Shown here: positions 45,778 through 53,527 of the stretch, piece after piece | Layout of the letters: each line of letters begins with the position of its first letter | How positions within the stretch are numbered: position 1 is the first letter of the stretch | Assembly: GCF_000384215.1 (NCBI RefSeq) | Contig: NZ_KB913032.1 | Span: 707,021 to 771,020, forward strand | Reading direction: 5' to 3' | Origin: Amycolatopsis alba DSM 44262 | GTDB lineage: Bacteria > Actinomycetota > Actinomycetes > Mycobacteriales > Pseudonocardiaceae | DNA: 64,000 nt | Program-made: the position numbers and the translations under genes | Notes under the pieces: model-generated | What the model was told of the DNA's origin: nothing | Seen by the model: the letters and a program-made list of their open reading frames with translations, nothing else | The model's database searches: none

Positions 45778-45972
45778 GCCGCGACGATATCCGTTTCGCG
45801 CTCCGTGCGAAGCCACCTACGACGGGGCACCCGGTCGGCGGGCTGATCGCGAACTGTTCCGGCACTAGCGTGGTCGTCATAGCGGACCGGGCCTCACCGT
45901 ATGAAGCGACGGTCTTCTGGCGCTGCACACGCTGAGACCAATCCGGCCCCGGCCGGGCTCCGAAAACCGGAC

Positions 45973-46434
45973 ATGGACCAAGGAGACCTCGCCCCGGACT
46001 TCACCCTGCCCGACGACACCGGCCGGGACCGCACGCTGTCGGACTTCCTGGCAAGCGGCCCGGTCGTGCTGTTCTTCTATCCCGCCGCGATGACCGGCGG
46101 CTGCACCGCCGAGAGCTGCCACTTCCGCGACCTGGCCGCGGAATTCGGCGAAGTCGGCGCCCACCGCGTCGGGATCAGCCCGGACGGCGTCACCAAACAG
46201 CGAGAATTCTCCGCCCTGCACGGCTTCGACTATCCGCTGCTGTCCGATGTGGACGGTACAGTCGCCAAGCAGTTCGGTGTCTGGCGCCGGTTCAGCCCGC
46301 TGCACGCCAAACGGCACACCTTCGTGATCGACACCGACCGCAAGGTCCTCGCGGTGATCAAGAGTGAGCTGAAGTTCGACGTCCACGCCGACAAGGCGCT
46401 CGCGGCCCTGCGCGAGCGGACGCCCGCCTCCTAG
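45973..46434 (+). CDS. bcp: Peroxiredoxin, Bcp/PrxQ type
   Basis: 153 residues. Thiol peroxidase reducing hydrogen peroxide and organic peroxides in the cytoplasm. The peroxidatic Cys44 and resolving Cys49 lie five apart in TGGCTAESC, as in Bcp/PrxQ; the opening LAPDFTLPDDTG and closing HTFVIDTDRKVLAVI are typical. ATG 45973 places the conserved start directly at the N-terminus; an upstream ATG at 45901 would add an unconserved tail. Convergent with a MerR-type gene across a palindrome-rich gap. Confidence 0.92.
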   Translation: MDQGDLAPDFTLPDDTGRDRTLSDFLASGPVVLFFYPAAMTGGCTAESCHFRDLAAEFGEVGAHRVGISPDGVTKQREFSALHGFDYPLLSDVDGTVAKQFGVWRRFSPLHAKRHTFVIDTDRKVLAVIKSELKFDVHADKALAALRERTPAS

Positions 46435-46505
46435 CCGCTCCTCGCGAGTGGCAAGGCTGGTTCTGACGGACCCGTATTTGCCTGCCCACTGGTGCGACTG
46501 GCGGT

Positions 46506-46554
46506 CGAGTGTGGAGGATTCGGGACGTTCAACGTCCTGAATCCTCCACGCTCG
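46506..46554. terminator. 24-bp-arm hairpin (repeat family type B)
   Basis: Arms 46506-46529 and 46531-46554 pair along their whole length with only two G-T type positions, around the core GGACGTTCAACGTCC. Located after the bcp stop; one half-arm reappears (23 of 24 bases) in the 12.6-kb element. Confidence 0.75.
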
Positions 46555-46716
46555 GTCTCGGTGATGGGGGATTCGGGACGTCGCACGTCCGGAAGCTTCC
46601 CCCGTCGCGTATCTGCCACCGGTCGTGACCGGTGCGACCTTGATCGACGGAGAACTGGGGACGGTGAGTGTCCCGGATCTTCCGTTGATCAAGATTCAAG
46701 ACCGGGCGATCCTCTC

Positions 46717-46763
46717 GACGGTGAAGGAATCAGGACGTTCAACGTCCTGATTCCTTCACCGTC
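46717..46763. terminator. Perfect 23-bp-arm hairpin (repeat family type A)
   Basis: Arms 46717-46739 and 46741-46763 are perfectly complementary around a single central base. The 31 bases 46717-46747 are identical to 12650-12680. Lies before the stop of the MerR gene coming from the right, and should terminate it. Confidence 0.8.
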
Positions 46764-46830
46764 AAGCCCGACAGCCGCGAAACCGCCACCTTCGCTCAGG
46801 TCAGGCGCGGGTAGGTAATGCTGGTCCGTT

Positions 46831-47541
46831 CTAACCGTCCTCACCACTCACGAGGACGCGCGAGAGCGCGGCCGTCCCCTCGAACAGCGCCTTCGAGCGC
46901 GCCGTGATGCCTGCCTCCCGGACGGCGAGAGCGGACGCGACGTCCTCCAGCCGCCGCGATCGCCGCAACTCCGGCATCAGTGCCCGCAGGGGCTCGACAC
47001 GGTGACCGGCCAGCCGCAGCTGGTGCACGATCCGCGCGTCCCGGACCTGGGACGGCGTGTACCGCCGCGTGCCCCGCTGATCGCGATCAGGGACGACGAG
47101 CCGTTCCGCGTCCCAGTGCCGCAACGTCGACGGACGCACGCCGAGCGCCGACGCGAGTTCGGAAACGCCCATCGAGTCCGAGCCGCGCACGTCTTCCATC
47201 GGTTCGCGCGAGATCACCCGGACGGCTTCCCTGGCCTCTCTGAGATCGGCGCGCTCGGCGTCGAGCCCGGCGTGGGCCGCGTCGAGGAGCGCGAGCACGT
47301 CGGTGAGCGGATCCCGGTGCAGCGCCCGGACGATCCTCTTGGCCTCGACCGGACCCACCCCGGCGGCGAGCGCGCGGTACGCCAGCGCGGACCGGAGGTG
47401 GATCTCCCCGTAGTTCCGGTAGCCCGAGGCCGTCCGCGCCGCCGCCGGGAGCACGCCGTCGCGTTCGAGGTTGCGCACCTGCTGGACGGAGCAGCCTGCC
47501 CGCCGGGCGATCTCCGCAGTTTTGAGACTTGGCACCGTCAT
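46831..47541 (-). CDS. Tandem-MerR transcriptional regulator (TioE-like)
   Basis: 236 residues with two MerR-type winged helices in one chain: residues about 5-75 (TAEIARRAGCSVQQVRNLER, GYRNYGE) and about 122-190 (VSELASALGVRPSTLRHWDA, RRYTPSQVRDARIVHQL). A normal MerR protein has one such domain and dimerises through a coiled coil; here one chain could cover a whole operator. Similar to regulators annotated as TioE family. A second tandem-MerR gene is at 48108. Divergent from the DUF6194 gene with 56 bp between. Confidence 0.82.
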   Translation of the reverse strand: MTVPSLKTAEIARRAGCSVQQVRNLERDGVLPAAARTASGYRNYGEIHLRSALAYRALAAGVGPVEAKRIVRALHRDPLTDVLALLDAAHAGLDAERADLREAREAVRVISREPMEDVRGSDSMGVSELASALGVRPSTLRHWDAERLVVPDRDQRGTRRYTPSQVRDARIVHQLRLAGHRVEPLRALMPELRRSRRLEDVASALAVREAGITARSKALFEGTAALSRVLVSGEDG

Positions 47542-47597
47542 CCCCTCTAAAACGTCCTCGAACCCTCCACAAGCACTTTAATGTGACGCTTGAGCAC

Positions 47598-48074
47598 ATG
47601 ACCATCGACGAGATCATCGGCCTCGTGACGGGCCTCGACGGCGTCCTGGCTCTCACCCCGTCGGCAGGCGACGAGTGGCCGGAGCTCAGCTGGGGCGACG
47701 CGTTCTTCTACTACTCCCCCGACGGCGTCGTCCCGGCGAACGTCCAGCCCTTCGCGACGATCGTGACGAAGAACTACCCCGGTGACGAGAGTTCGCGCCT
47801 GGACCGGCCGGACACGTTCCGCGTGAACATCCACGCCGGGAAGGAGGAGTTCGCCCGGCGACTCGGCCGGGCGCCTCGGGACACGGCCGGAACCGAGGTC
47901 GATCCCGGCATCGAAGACACCGTGATCGCCCATCCCGTGTACGGAACCGCGGGTTGGCTGGCGGTGGTGAACCCGGCGTCGGAGACCGAAGCGGCCACCC
48001 GCGAACTGCTCGGCACGGCATACCGGCTGGCGCGGGCGCGTTACGAGCGCCGGGCGGAATCCTCGCACGATTAG
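47598..48074 (+). CDS. DUF6194-like protein
   Basis: 158 residues, soluble (MTIDEIIGLVTGLDGVLAL, WGDAFFYYSPDG, FATIVTKNYPGDESSRLDRP, VIAHPVYGTAGWLAVVNP). It resembles the DUF6194 family of MmcQ/YjbR-type folds; no biochemical function is known. ATG 47598 fits the family start. It lies between two tandem-MerR genes and is likely the target of one or both. Confidence 0.78.
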   Translation: MTIDEIIGLVTGLDGVLALTPSAGDEWPELSWGDAFFYYSPDGVVPANVQPFATIVTKNYPGDESSRLDRPDTFRVNIHAGKEEFARRLGRAPRDTAGTEVDPGIEDTVIAHPVYGTAGWLAVVNPASETEAATRELLGTAYRLARARYERRAESSHD

Positions 48075-48107
48075 AGGACTGAATGCGGGGAGCCCGCGAC
48101 TTGTATC

Positions 48108-48863
48108 GTGGGGCGAGTGGGCCGGAAACTTCGAACCAGTGACCGGCTCAGGCCGGTCGACCTGGCGCGTGAGCACGGTCTGTCCACACAGGCGGTCCGC
48201 AACTACGAGGCGGACGGAATCCTTCCCGCCGCCGAACGCGGCCCCCACGGCTATCGCACCTATACGCCGCGCCACGCGCAAGCCCTGCGCGCGTTCCTGG
48301 CGCTCGTACCAGGGCACGGCCACGCGACGGCGACGTCGATCATGGGGGCGGTCAACCGGGGCGCGGTCGAAGAGGCGCTTCGGCTCGTCGACGAGAGTCA
48401 CGCGGAACTGCTCGACGACCGCCGCACCCTCCAAGCCGTCACGGCCGCGCTCCGCGAACTCGAGCCCGTGCCGCAGGAGCGGGGCGAGGTGTTCGTCGGC
48501 CCGTTGTCCCGGAAACTCGGCGTCCGGCCCGCCACCCTGCGCGAATGGGAACGCGCCGGCCTGCTCCGGCCCGGACGCGATCCGCGGACGGGTTATCGCG
48601 TCTACAGCGCGGCCGACGTCCGCGACGCCAAGCTGACCCATCAGCTCAGGCGCGGCGGTTACCTCCTGGAGCGGATCGCGCCGCTGATCGAGCAGGTCCG
48701 CTCGGCAGGCGGTGTGGTGCCGCTCGAATCGACGCTGCGCGACTGGCACGACCGGCTCGCGGCCCGCGGCCGCGCGATGCTCTCCGGCGCCGCCGCACTG
48801 GACACTTATCTCGGCGGTGCGACCGCTGGCACTTTTGGGACAATGACGCTTCCGCGCAATTGA
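48108..48863 (+). CDS. Second tandem-MerR transcriptional regulator (TioE-like)
   Basis: 251 residues, same two-domain layout as the gene at 46831: HTH one at about 15-85 (VDLAREHGLSTQAVRNYEAD, GYRTYTPRHAQAL) and HTH two at about 152-222 (LSRKLGVRPATLREWERAGL, GYRVYSAADVRDAKLTHQL). The two proteins are clearly paralogous but diverged. GTG 48108 used; GTG 48117 possible. Same strand as the DUF6194 gene with 33 bp between, so possibly one transcript. Confidence 0.82.
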   Translation: MGRVGRKLRTSDRLRPVDLAREHGLSTQAVRNYEADGILPAAERGPHGYRTYTPRHAQALRAFLALVPGHGHATATSIMGAVNRGAVEEALRLVDESHAELLDDRRTLQAVTAALRELEPVPQERGEVFVGPLSRKLGVRPATLREWERAGLLRPGRDPRTGYRVYSAADVRDAKLTHQLRRGGYLLERIAPLIEQVRSAGGVVPLESTLRDWHDRLAARGRAMLSGAAALDTYLGGATAGTFGTMTLPRN

Positions 48864-48894
48864 ATACGCAGGCAATTCACGTTTTCCGCATACG

Positions 48895-48925
48895 AAAGTA
48901 GGACCGCGATCGCGGAACCTACTTT
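48895..48925. terminator. Nested palindromic terminator
   Basis: AAAGTAGG (48895-48902) pairs with CCTACTTT (48918-48925) and encloses the perfect palindrome CCGCGATCGCGG (48904-48915), ending in TTTT. It follows the tandem-MerR gene by 31 bp and precedes the protease promoter; fits an intrinsic terminator on either strand. Confidence 0.75.
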
Positions 48926-49049
48926 TGGCGCTACGACGGGATGGACGAGCGCTCGTACTGTGCGTCACGTCGAGATGAACCGCCCGGTCCCTGCCTTTTC
49001 GAACATATTCCGGCGGTTCGTCATTCCCTCCTTATCGAAGGAATTCGCC

Positions 49050-50210
49050 ATGCGCATTCGCGGACCCGTCATGCTCACCCTGTTGAGTGTCTGCGCCGGA
49101 ATAGGCGCGCTCGCCGTCCCGGCGACCGCCGCGCCGTCCACCGCCTACGACCAGACGATGCTCGAGACGCTCGCCGCCCAGCTCAAGGTCAGCCCGCTCC
49201 AGGCCGCGCAGCGGCTGGACCACGAGAAAAGCCTGATCTCGTCGCTGGAGAGCATCAGAACGCGGGGTCTCCACACCGACGGCGCGTACTTCGACGACGC
49301 CGGCGCGCTCGTGGTGAACTCCGCCGACGCCGGATCCGCCCAGGCGCTCCGGTCGGCCGGGCTGACGCCGCGCAGTGGCGCCCGCGGCGAAAACGCGCTG
49401 AACGCGCTGGCCGACACCGTCGGCAAGGTGATCGGCAGCGACGTCGGCCAGGTGCAGTCGTGGGGTCCGGAACTCGCGGCCGACCAGGTCGTCGTCACCG
49501 TGCAGCCGGGTGCCGACGGCGCCCTCGTCCGGCGGCTTTCGGCGCTGCCCGGCGTCTCCGTGCGGACCGGGGTCGCCAACGGCAACACCACGCAGGCCGA
49601 CGTCATCCCCGGCCAGATCATGGATCTCGACCCCGGCACCAACTGCTCGCTCGGCTTCCCCGGCACCACCGGTGACGGCGACAACGTGCTGCTCACCGCC
49701 GGGCACTGCGTCGAGGGCAACCCGGACATCCTGAACCGGAACGGCGTCCACATCGGACGCGGTGTCGCCACCGAGTTCCCGTCGGTCGACATGGGCCTGA
49801 TGGACATCGACGACGAGGACACCGGCCGCGGCTACGTGGACACCCGCAAGGGCACCACGGTGCGGATCACCGGCAGCTCGAAGGCACCGGTCGGCACCAC
49901 GCTGTGCAAGGCGGGCAACACCACCGGCTGGACCTGCGGCAAGATCACCGCCTACAACCAGACCGTGCGCTACAGCGGGGAAAGCGTCGCCACCAAGGGG
50001 CTGGCCAAGTCGACCGTCTGCACCGAAGGCGGGGACAGCGGCGGCGCCTACATCGCGGGCAACACCGCGCAGGGCATGACCTCCGGCGGCCCCTCCGACG
50101 GGCACGACTGCGGCTGGAACCAGGGCTCCGACGCCACCGGCTCGTACTCCTACTACCAGCCCGTCGTGGACGCGGCGAACAACTACGGGGTCACGCTGAC
50201 CCGTTCCTGA
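49050..50210 (+). CDS. Secreted S1 serine protease, alpha-lytic/streptogrisin type
   Basis: 386 residues: signal peptide (VMLTLLSVCAGIGALAVPATA), a ~160-residue pro-region that should act as an intramolecular chaperone, and a chymotrypsin-like domain. Catalytic His219 in TAGHC, Asp247 in VDMGLM and Ser330 in GGDSGG are all present, and disulfide cysteines (CSLGF, CKAGNTTGWTCG, CTEGG, DCGW) match streptogrisin-type enzymes. ATG 49050 follows AAGGA and begins the signal peptide. It is an extracellular protein-degrading enzyme. Confidence 0.94.
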   Translation: MRIRGPVMLTLLSVCAGIGALAVPATAAPSTAYDQTMLETLAAQLKVSPLQAAQRLDHEKSLISSLESIRTRGLHTDGAYFDDAGALVVNSADAGSAQALRSAGLTPRSGARGENALNALADTVGKVIGSDVGQVQSWGPELAADQVVVTVQPGADGALVRRLSALPGVSVRTGVANGNTTQADVIPGQIMDLDPGTNCSLGFPGTTGDGDNVLLTAGHCVEGNPDILNRNGVHIGRGVATEFPSVDMGLMDIDDEDTGRGYVDTRKGTTVRITGSSKAPVGTTLCKAGNTTGWTCGKITAYNQTVRYSGESVATKGLAKSTVCTEGGDSGGAYIAGNTAQGMTSGGPSDGHDCGWNQGSDATGSYSYYQPVVDAANNYGVTLTRS

Positions 50211-50219
50211 CGGAGAACC

Positions 50220-50257
50220 GCGCGATGGCGGGGAGCGACCGCTCCCCGCCATCGCGC
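50220..50257. terminator. Bidirectional terminator, 18-bp perfect arms
   Basis: Perfect 18-bp inverted arms (50220-50237 and 50240-50257) with a 2-bp centre between the stops of two convergent genes (serine protease, 50210; DinB protein, 50260). Very stable GC hairpin without a T-run. Confidence 0.85.
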
Positions 50258-50259
50258 AT

Positions 50260-50739
50260 TCAGGCGCTCAGGATCTGCTCGCGCAGGATGTCCGCGTGGC
50301 CGCCGTGCTGGGCGAGCTCACGCAGCATGTGCAGGTACACCCAGCGCAGCGGAAGCGGGCCGCGCCGGTTTCCGTGCAGCAGGTCGTCCAGTCCGAGGGT
50401 CGACGCCGCCTTACGGGACGCCTCGCAGGCTTCGCGATACGCCTGCCGCACGCCGTCGATCGTGTCCTCGTCGTCGAGGACGAACGATTCGTCGGGCGTG
50501 TCGGGGATTCCGATCTCGGCACGCGAGCGGCAGGTGACGGCTTCGTCGAACCACACCTTCTCCACGAAGGTCACGTGTTTCACCAGACCGAGCAGCGTGG
50601 TGCGGGAAGGAACGAGCGACCGGCGCGCCTGCTCCTCGGTCAGCCCCTCCAAGCTTCCGTCGAGGAGCAGGCGATGCTCGTCGAGGAACACGTCGATCTG
50701 TTCGCGGAAGGGATCGTTGAGGACGTCCATCGTGGGCAT
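50260..50739 (-). CDS. DinB-family (DUF664-like) protein
   Basis: 159 residues from ATG 50739 (MPTMDVLNDPF). Four-helix bundle of the DinB/DUF664 type: LVKHVTFVEKVWFDE in helix 2 and LRELAQHGGHADILREQI at the C-terminus provide the three His usually binding a metal. Such proteins include thiol transferases (bacillithiol or mycothiol dependent); the substrate is unknown. A related DinB gene lies 1.5 kb away on the same strand with a hydrolase gene between. Confidence 0.85.
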   Translation of the reverse strand: MPTMDVLNDPFREQIDVFLDEHRLLLDGSLEGLTEEQARRSLVPSRTTLLGLVKHVTFVEKVWFDEAVTCRSRAEIGIPDTPDESFVLDDEDTIDGVRQAYREACEASRKAASTLGLDDLLHGNRRGPLPLRWVYLHMLRELAQHGGHADILREQILSA

Positions 50740-50791
50740 GGGTAGTGAGGACACCCGCGAAGGATCGCAAAGATCGCCGATCTCGGGCAAC

Positions 50792-51760
50792 CTACTTCAG
50801 GAACCTGACCAGCTCGGCGCTCACGAACTCCGGATTCTCCTCGGCCAGCCAATGTCCGGCACGGGGCACGTCGACGGCGCGGGCGAGGTTGGCGACGCGG
50901 GGAGCCAGTGTGGCCTTCTGCGGTTCGAGGAGTCCTTCGGCGGTCATCAGCAAGGTGGGCGTGGTGATGGGCTTCGCGCCGATGTTCGCCGCCGCGTCCT
51001 GGCCGAGGGTGCGGTAGAGCTCGAAGCCGCCGTGCAGGACCTCCGGCCTGGTGTAGGTGCGGGCGTACTCGTCGACCTCGGCATCGTCGAAGGGGGAAGG
51101 CACGCCGGGCCCGCCGAAGGCCGTCCCCGAGTAGGCGACCTGGGGATAGAACAGCGAGAGGTATTCGCGGACGTCGTCACCGACGACGGCTTCGGGAACC
51201 GTCTTCTGCGAGTGGAAGGCGATGTGCCAGCTCAGGTTCCGGTAAGCCGCCGCGTCGAGCGCGGGGCCCGGCAGCGGCAGGTCGAGATAGGCGAGTTTGG
51301 TGAGATCGCCGGGAAACTGCGCGGCGTACTGGAACGCGACGGCGGCACCGAGGTCGTGCCCGGCGATCCGGGCGTCGTGCAGGCCCAGCCGCCCGGCGAC
51401 GAGTCCGTGCACGTAGCGGGCGAGGGTCGCCTTGTCGTAGCCCGGCGGCGATCCGGTGCTGTCGCCGAGGCCGGGGAGATCGAGCGCGTACACCGTGAAG
51501 TGCTCGGCCAGCGCGGGCATGACGCGGTGCCAGCCGTACCAGGTCTGCGGCCAGCCGTGCAGCAGGACGAGCGGGGCTCCCTTGCCGCCGGTGACGTAGT
51601 GCATCTTCACCCCGTCCACGTCGGCGAACTCGTGCCGGAACTGCTGAGAGAAAGCCGTGTCGCCACGGGTGACGTTCTCGTAGGCCGGGGCGGACGGCGG
51701 TGCGGCGCAGGCCGTCAGCAGGGCGAGGGCCGCGACGAACGCGGCGGTTCGGTGGAACAT
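50792..51760 (-). CDS. Lipoprotein alpha/beta hydrolase, epoxide hydrolase-like
   Basis: 322 residues with a lipoprotein signal (AALALLTAC, Cys18). Alpha/beta-hydrolase fold with HGWPQTW (oxyanion region), nucleophile Asp136 in GHDLGAAVAF and catalytic His303 in RAGHWLAEENPEF; an Asp nucleophile points to epoxide or haloalkane hydrolases. Outer placement on the membrane is unusual for the group. Same strand as and between two DinB genes. Confidence 0.87.
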   Translation of the reverse strand: MFHRTAAFVAALALLTACAAPPSAPAYENVTRGDTAFSQQFRHEFADVDGVKMHYVTGGKGAPLVLLHGWPQTWYGWHRVMPALAEHFTVYALDLPGLGDSTGSPPGYDKATLARYVHGLVAGRLGLHDARIAGHDLGAAVAFQYAAQFPGDLTKLAYLDLPLPGPALDAAAYRNLSWHIAFHSQKTVPEAVVGDDVREYLSLFYPQVAYSGTAFGGPGVPSPFDDAEVDEYARTYTRPEVLHGGFELYRTLGQDAAANIGAKPITTPTLLMTAEGLLEPQKATLAPRVANLARAVDVPRAGHWLAEENPEFVSAELVRFLK

Positions 51761-51773
51761 GGGAATCTCCGTT

Positions 51774-52238
51774 TCAGCGCCCGGTGGCGCCGTCGATCAG
51801 TTCGCGCAGGATGTCGGCGTGTCCCGCGTGCCGCGCGGTTTCTTCGATCAGGTGGGTCAGGGTCCAGCGCCGCGATCCCCGGCGGGGTCCCTTCGCGGCG
51901 AGGTCGTCCCAGGACGCGATCTCGTCGTTCGCCGCGGCGGCGGTTTCCCGGTAGGCGGCGAGAATCGACGCAGTCGTTTCATCCGGCGCCGGATGGAAGG
52001 TCGCCTTCCAGTCGGTGACGCCATGGCCGAGCAGCCAATGCCGTTCCACCTGGGTCAGGTGCTTGACCAGGCCCAGCAGGTTCGTGCCGGAGGGCACGCC
52101 GGGAGTACTGGCCAGGTCTTCCGGCACGCCGTCGGCCTTCGCCATGACAGCGGCGCGCAGGTAGTCGAGGAACCCGGCGAGCACGTCCTTCTCACCGGGT
52201 CCGGCGGACGGCGGCCCGGCGTCACGTCTCCTGCTCAT
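51774..52238 (-). CDS. DinB-family (DUF664-like) protein
   Basis: 154 residues with the same signatures as the gene at 50260: LLGLVKHLTQVERHWLLGHG and LIEETARHAGHADILRELIDG, keeping the three likely metal-binding His. ATG 52238 is used; a 22-codon frame starting at 52290 overlaps it and may be a leader or chance. Ends 13 bp before the hydrolase start, so DinB-hydrolase-DinB looks like one transcript. Divergent from the XRE-cupin regulator. Confidence 0.85.
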   Translation of the reverse strand: MSRRRDAGPPSAGPGEKDVLAGFLDYLRAAVMAKADGVPEDLASTPGVPSGTNLLGLVKHLTQVERHWLLGHGVTDWKATFHPAPDETTASILAAYRETAAAANDEIASWDDLAAKGPRRGSRRWTLTHLIEETARHAGHADILRELIDGATGR

Positions 52239-52332
52239 CGCTCCACCCGCCGAAGCGCCAGAGCCTGTCCCGGAATTCCGTCGCGTTCATGGGCACCACC
52301 TTCGCTCCGGGCACCACGAATTGGCACGAAAA

Positions 52333-52349
52333 CTTGCCGACCTGGCAAG
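52333..52349. promoter_or_regulatory. Operator-like inverted repeat before XRE-cupin gene
   Basis: CTTGCC-GACCT-GGCAAG, perfect 6-bp arms, ends 10 bp before ATG 52359 and lies between the divergent DinB gene and the XRE-cupin gene. No ribosome-binding site is seen before this ATG, so the transcript may be leaderless and the palindrome may overlap the promoter. Confidence 0.5.
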
Positions 52350-52358
52350 ATCGACGGC

Positions 52359-52928
52359 ATGGACGAGACGGACGAGGTGCTGGACGCGGTGGGCCCCCGG
52401 TTACGCGCCCTGCGCAAACACCGTGGCCTGACCCTTGCCGAGTTGTCGGCGGCGACCGGGATCTCGGAAAGCACCCTGTCGCGGCTGGAAAGCGGCGGGC
52501 GCAAGCCCACATTGGAACTTCTGCTGCCGCTGGCGCGCGTGCACGGCGTGCCGCTCGACGACCTCGTCGGCGCTCCCCGCACCGGCGACCCGCGGATCCA
52601 CCTGCGGCCGATCCACCGCCACGGCATGACTTTCCTGCCGCTCACCCGGCGCGCCGGAGGTGTCCAGGCGTTCAAGATGTTCATTCCCGGCCGCGACGAA
52701 CCGGCGGAGCCCACCCCGCAGACCCACGGCGGCTACGAATGGGTGTATGTCCTCAATGGACACTTGAGGCTCGTGGTCGGTGACCGTGACCTGATCCTGC
52801 CGCCCGGCGAGGCCGCCGAGTTCGACACCGCGCTGCCGCACTGGCTCGGTTCGGCCGACGGGCACGCCGTGGAGACCCTCGTCCTGTTCGGACCGCAGGG
52901 CGAACGCGCCCACATCCGGGCGCGCTAG
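52359..52928 (+). CDS. XRE-family regulator with cupin domain
   Basis: 189 residues. N-terminal XRE HTH (about 14-68: LRALRKHRGLTLAELSAATG, SESTLSRLESGGRKP) and a C-terminal cupin (about 100-185: HGGYEWVYVLNGHLRLVVGD, PPGEAAEFDTALPHW). This architecture is common for repressors that sense small polar molecules. Probably controls itself and the divergent DinB-hydrolase genes through the palindrome at 52333. Its 3' end overlaps the convergent response regulator by 4 bp. Contains a TGTCC-N5-GGACA palindrome at 52748-52762. Confidence 0.88.
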   Translation: MDETDEVLDAVGPRLRALRKHRGLTLAELSAATGISESTLSRLESGGRKPTLELLLPLARVHGVPLDDLVGAPRTGDPRIHLRPIHRHGMTFLPLTRRAGGVQAFKMFIPGRDEPAEPTPQTHGGYEWVYVLNGHLRLVVGDRDLILPPGEAAEFDTALPHWLGSADGHAVETLVLFGPQGERAHIRAR

Positions 52929-53527
52929 AGCCAATCGTGTTCGCGGGCGTACCTGGCGGCTTCGTGCCGGGTCTGGGTCTGCGTCTTCTGCATGGCGTTC
53001 GAGAGGTAGTTCCGCACCGTGCCCTGCGCGAGGTGGAGCTGGGCGGCGATCTCGGCGACGGAATACCCCTCACCGGTCACCCGCAGCACCTCCAGCTCCC
53101 GTTCGGTGAGCGGACAGTCGTCGACGACGGCGAGCGCGGACACGTCCGGGTCGATCCAGCGTTTGCCCTGGTGCAGGGCGGCGATGACGAACGTGATGTG
53201 CGAGGGATCGGCCGCCTTGCTGACGAAACCCTGGACACCGAGTTTGAGCGCCTTGCGGAGCACGCCGGGTTTCGCGTGCCGGGTCAGCATGAGGATGACC
53301 TGGTCCGGCCGGGTGCGGCGGATCTCGGCGACCGCGCCGAGCCCGTCCACGCCGGGCATCTCCAGGTCGATGACGAGCACGTCGGGCTCGTGCCGCAGGG
53401 TGGCCTCGACGGCCTCTTCACCGTTCTCCGCTTCGGCCAGGACGGTGATCTCGCCCTCGAGCGGGAGCAGCGCGGCCATCGCCTTGCGGAGCAGGGCTTC
53501 GTCGTCGGCGAGCACCACCGTGGTCAT
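52925..53527 (-). CDS. NarL/DesR-type response regulator
   Basis: 200 residues. Receiver domain with intact phospho-acceptor Asp54 (VLVIDLEMPG), acidic pair DDE at the N-terminus and switch Lys (FVSKAAD), followed by a LuxR HTH (LTERELEVLRVTGEGYSVAEI, GTVRNYLSNAMQKT). The ATG overlaps the stop of the histidine kinase gene, forming a two-component pair. Likely regulates the divergent ABC exporter at 54762-56393. In contrast to the Asp-less regulators elsewhere in the window, this one is complete. Confidence 0.93.
   Translation of the reverse strand: MTTVVLADDEALLRKAMAALLPLEGEITVLAEAENGEEAVEATLRHEPDVLVIDLEMPGVDGLGAVAEIRRTRPDQVILMLTRHAKPGVLRKALKLGVQGFVSKAADPSHITFVIAALHQGKRWIDPDVSALAVVDDCPLTERELEVLRVTGEGYSVAEIAAQLHLAQGTVRNYLSNAMQKTQTQTRHEAARYAREHDWL

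Larger units (their letters stand above)
46464..46829. repeat. Palindrome cluster with terminal inverted repeats
   Basis: The 396-bp gap 46435-46830 between convergent genes holds no gene. Its outer ends are diverged inverted copies: TGACGGACCCGTATTTGCC at 46464 and, on the other strand, ACGGACCAGCATTACC from 46829. Inside are hairpins at 46506-46554 and 46717-46763, an 8-bp-arm palindrome CACCGGTC-GT-GACCGGTG near 46617, and two imperfect stem-loops. Same family as 12590-12730. No coding potential; likely bidirectional termination. Confidence 0.75.

Noticed and set aside
16124..45865. Shared 13-mer CGAACTGTTCCGG upstream of 16204 and 45973
   Set aside because: Two copies at different distances from unrelated genes; could be a promoter motif but the evidence is too thin.
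52222..52290. 22-codon frame overlapping the start of the second DinB gene
   Set aside because: Plausible start and length for a leader peptide, but no motif and no clear ribosome-binding site; mentioned only with the DinB gene.
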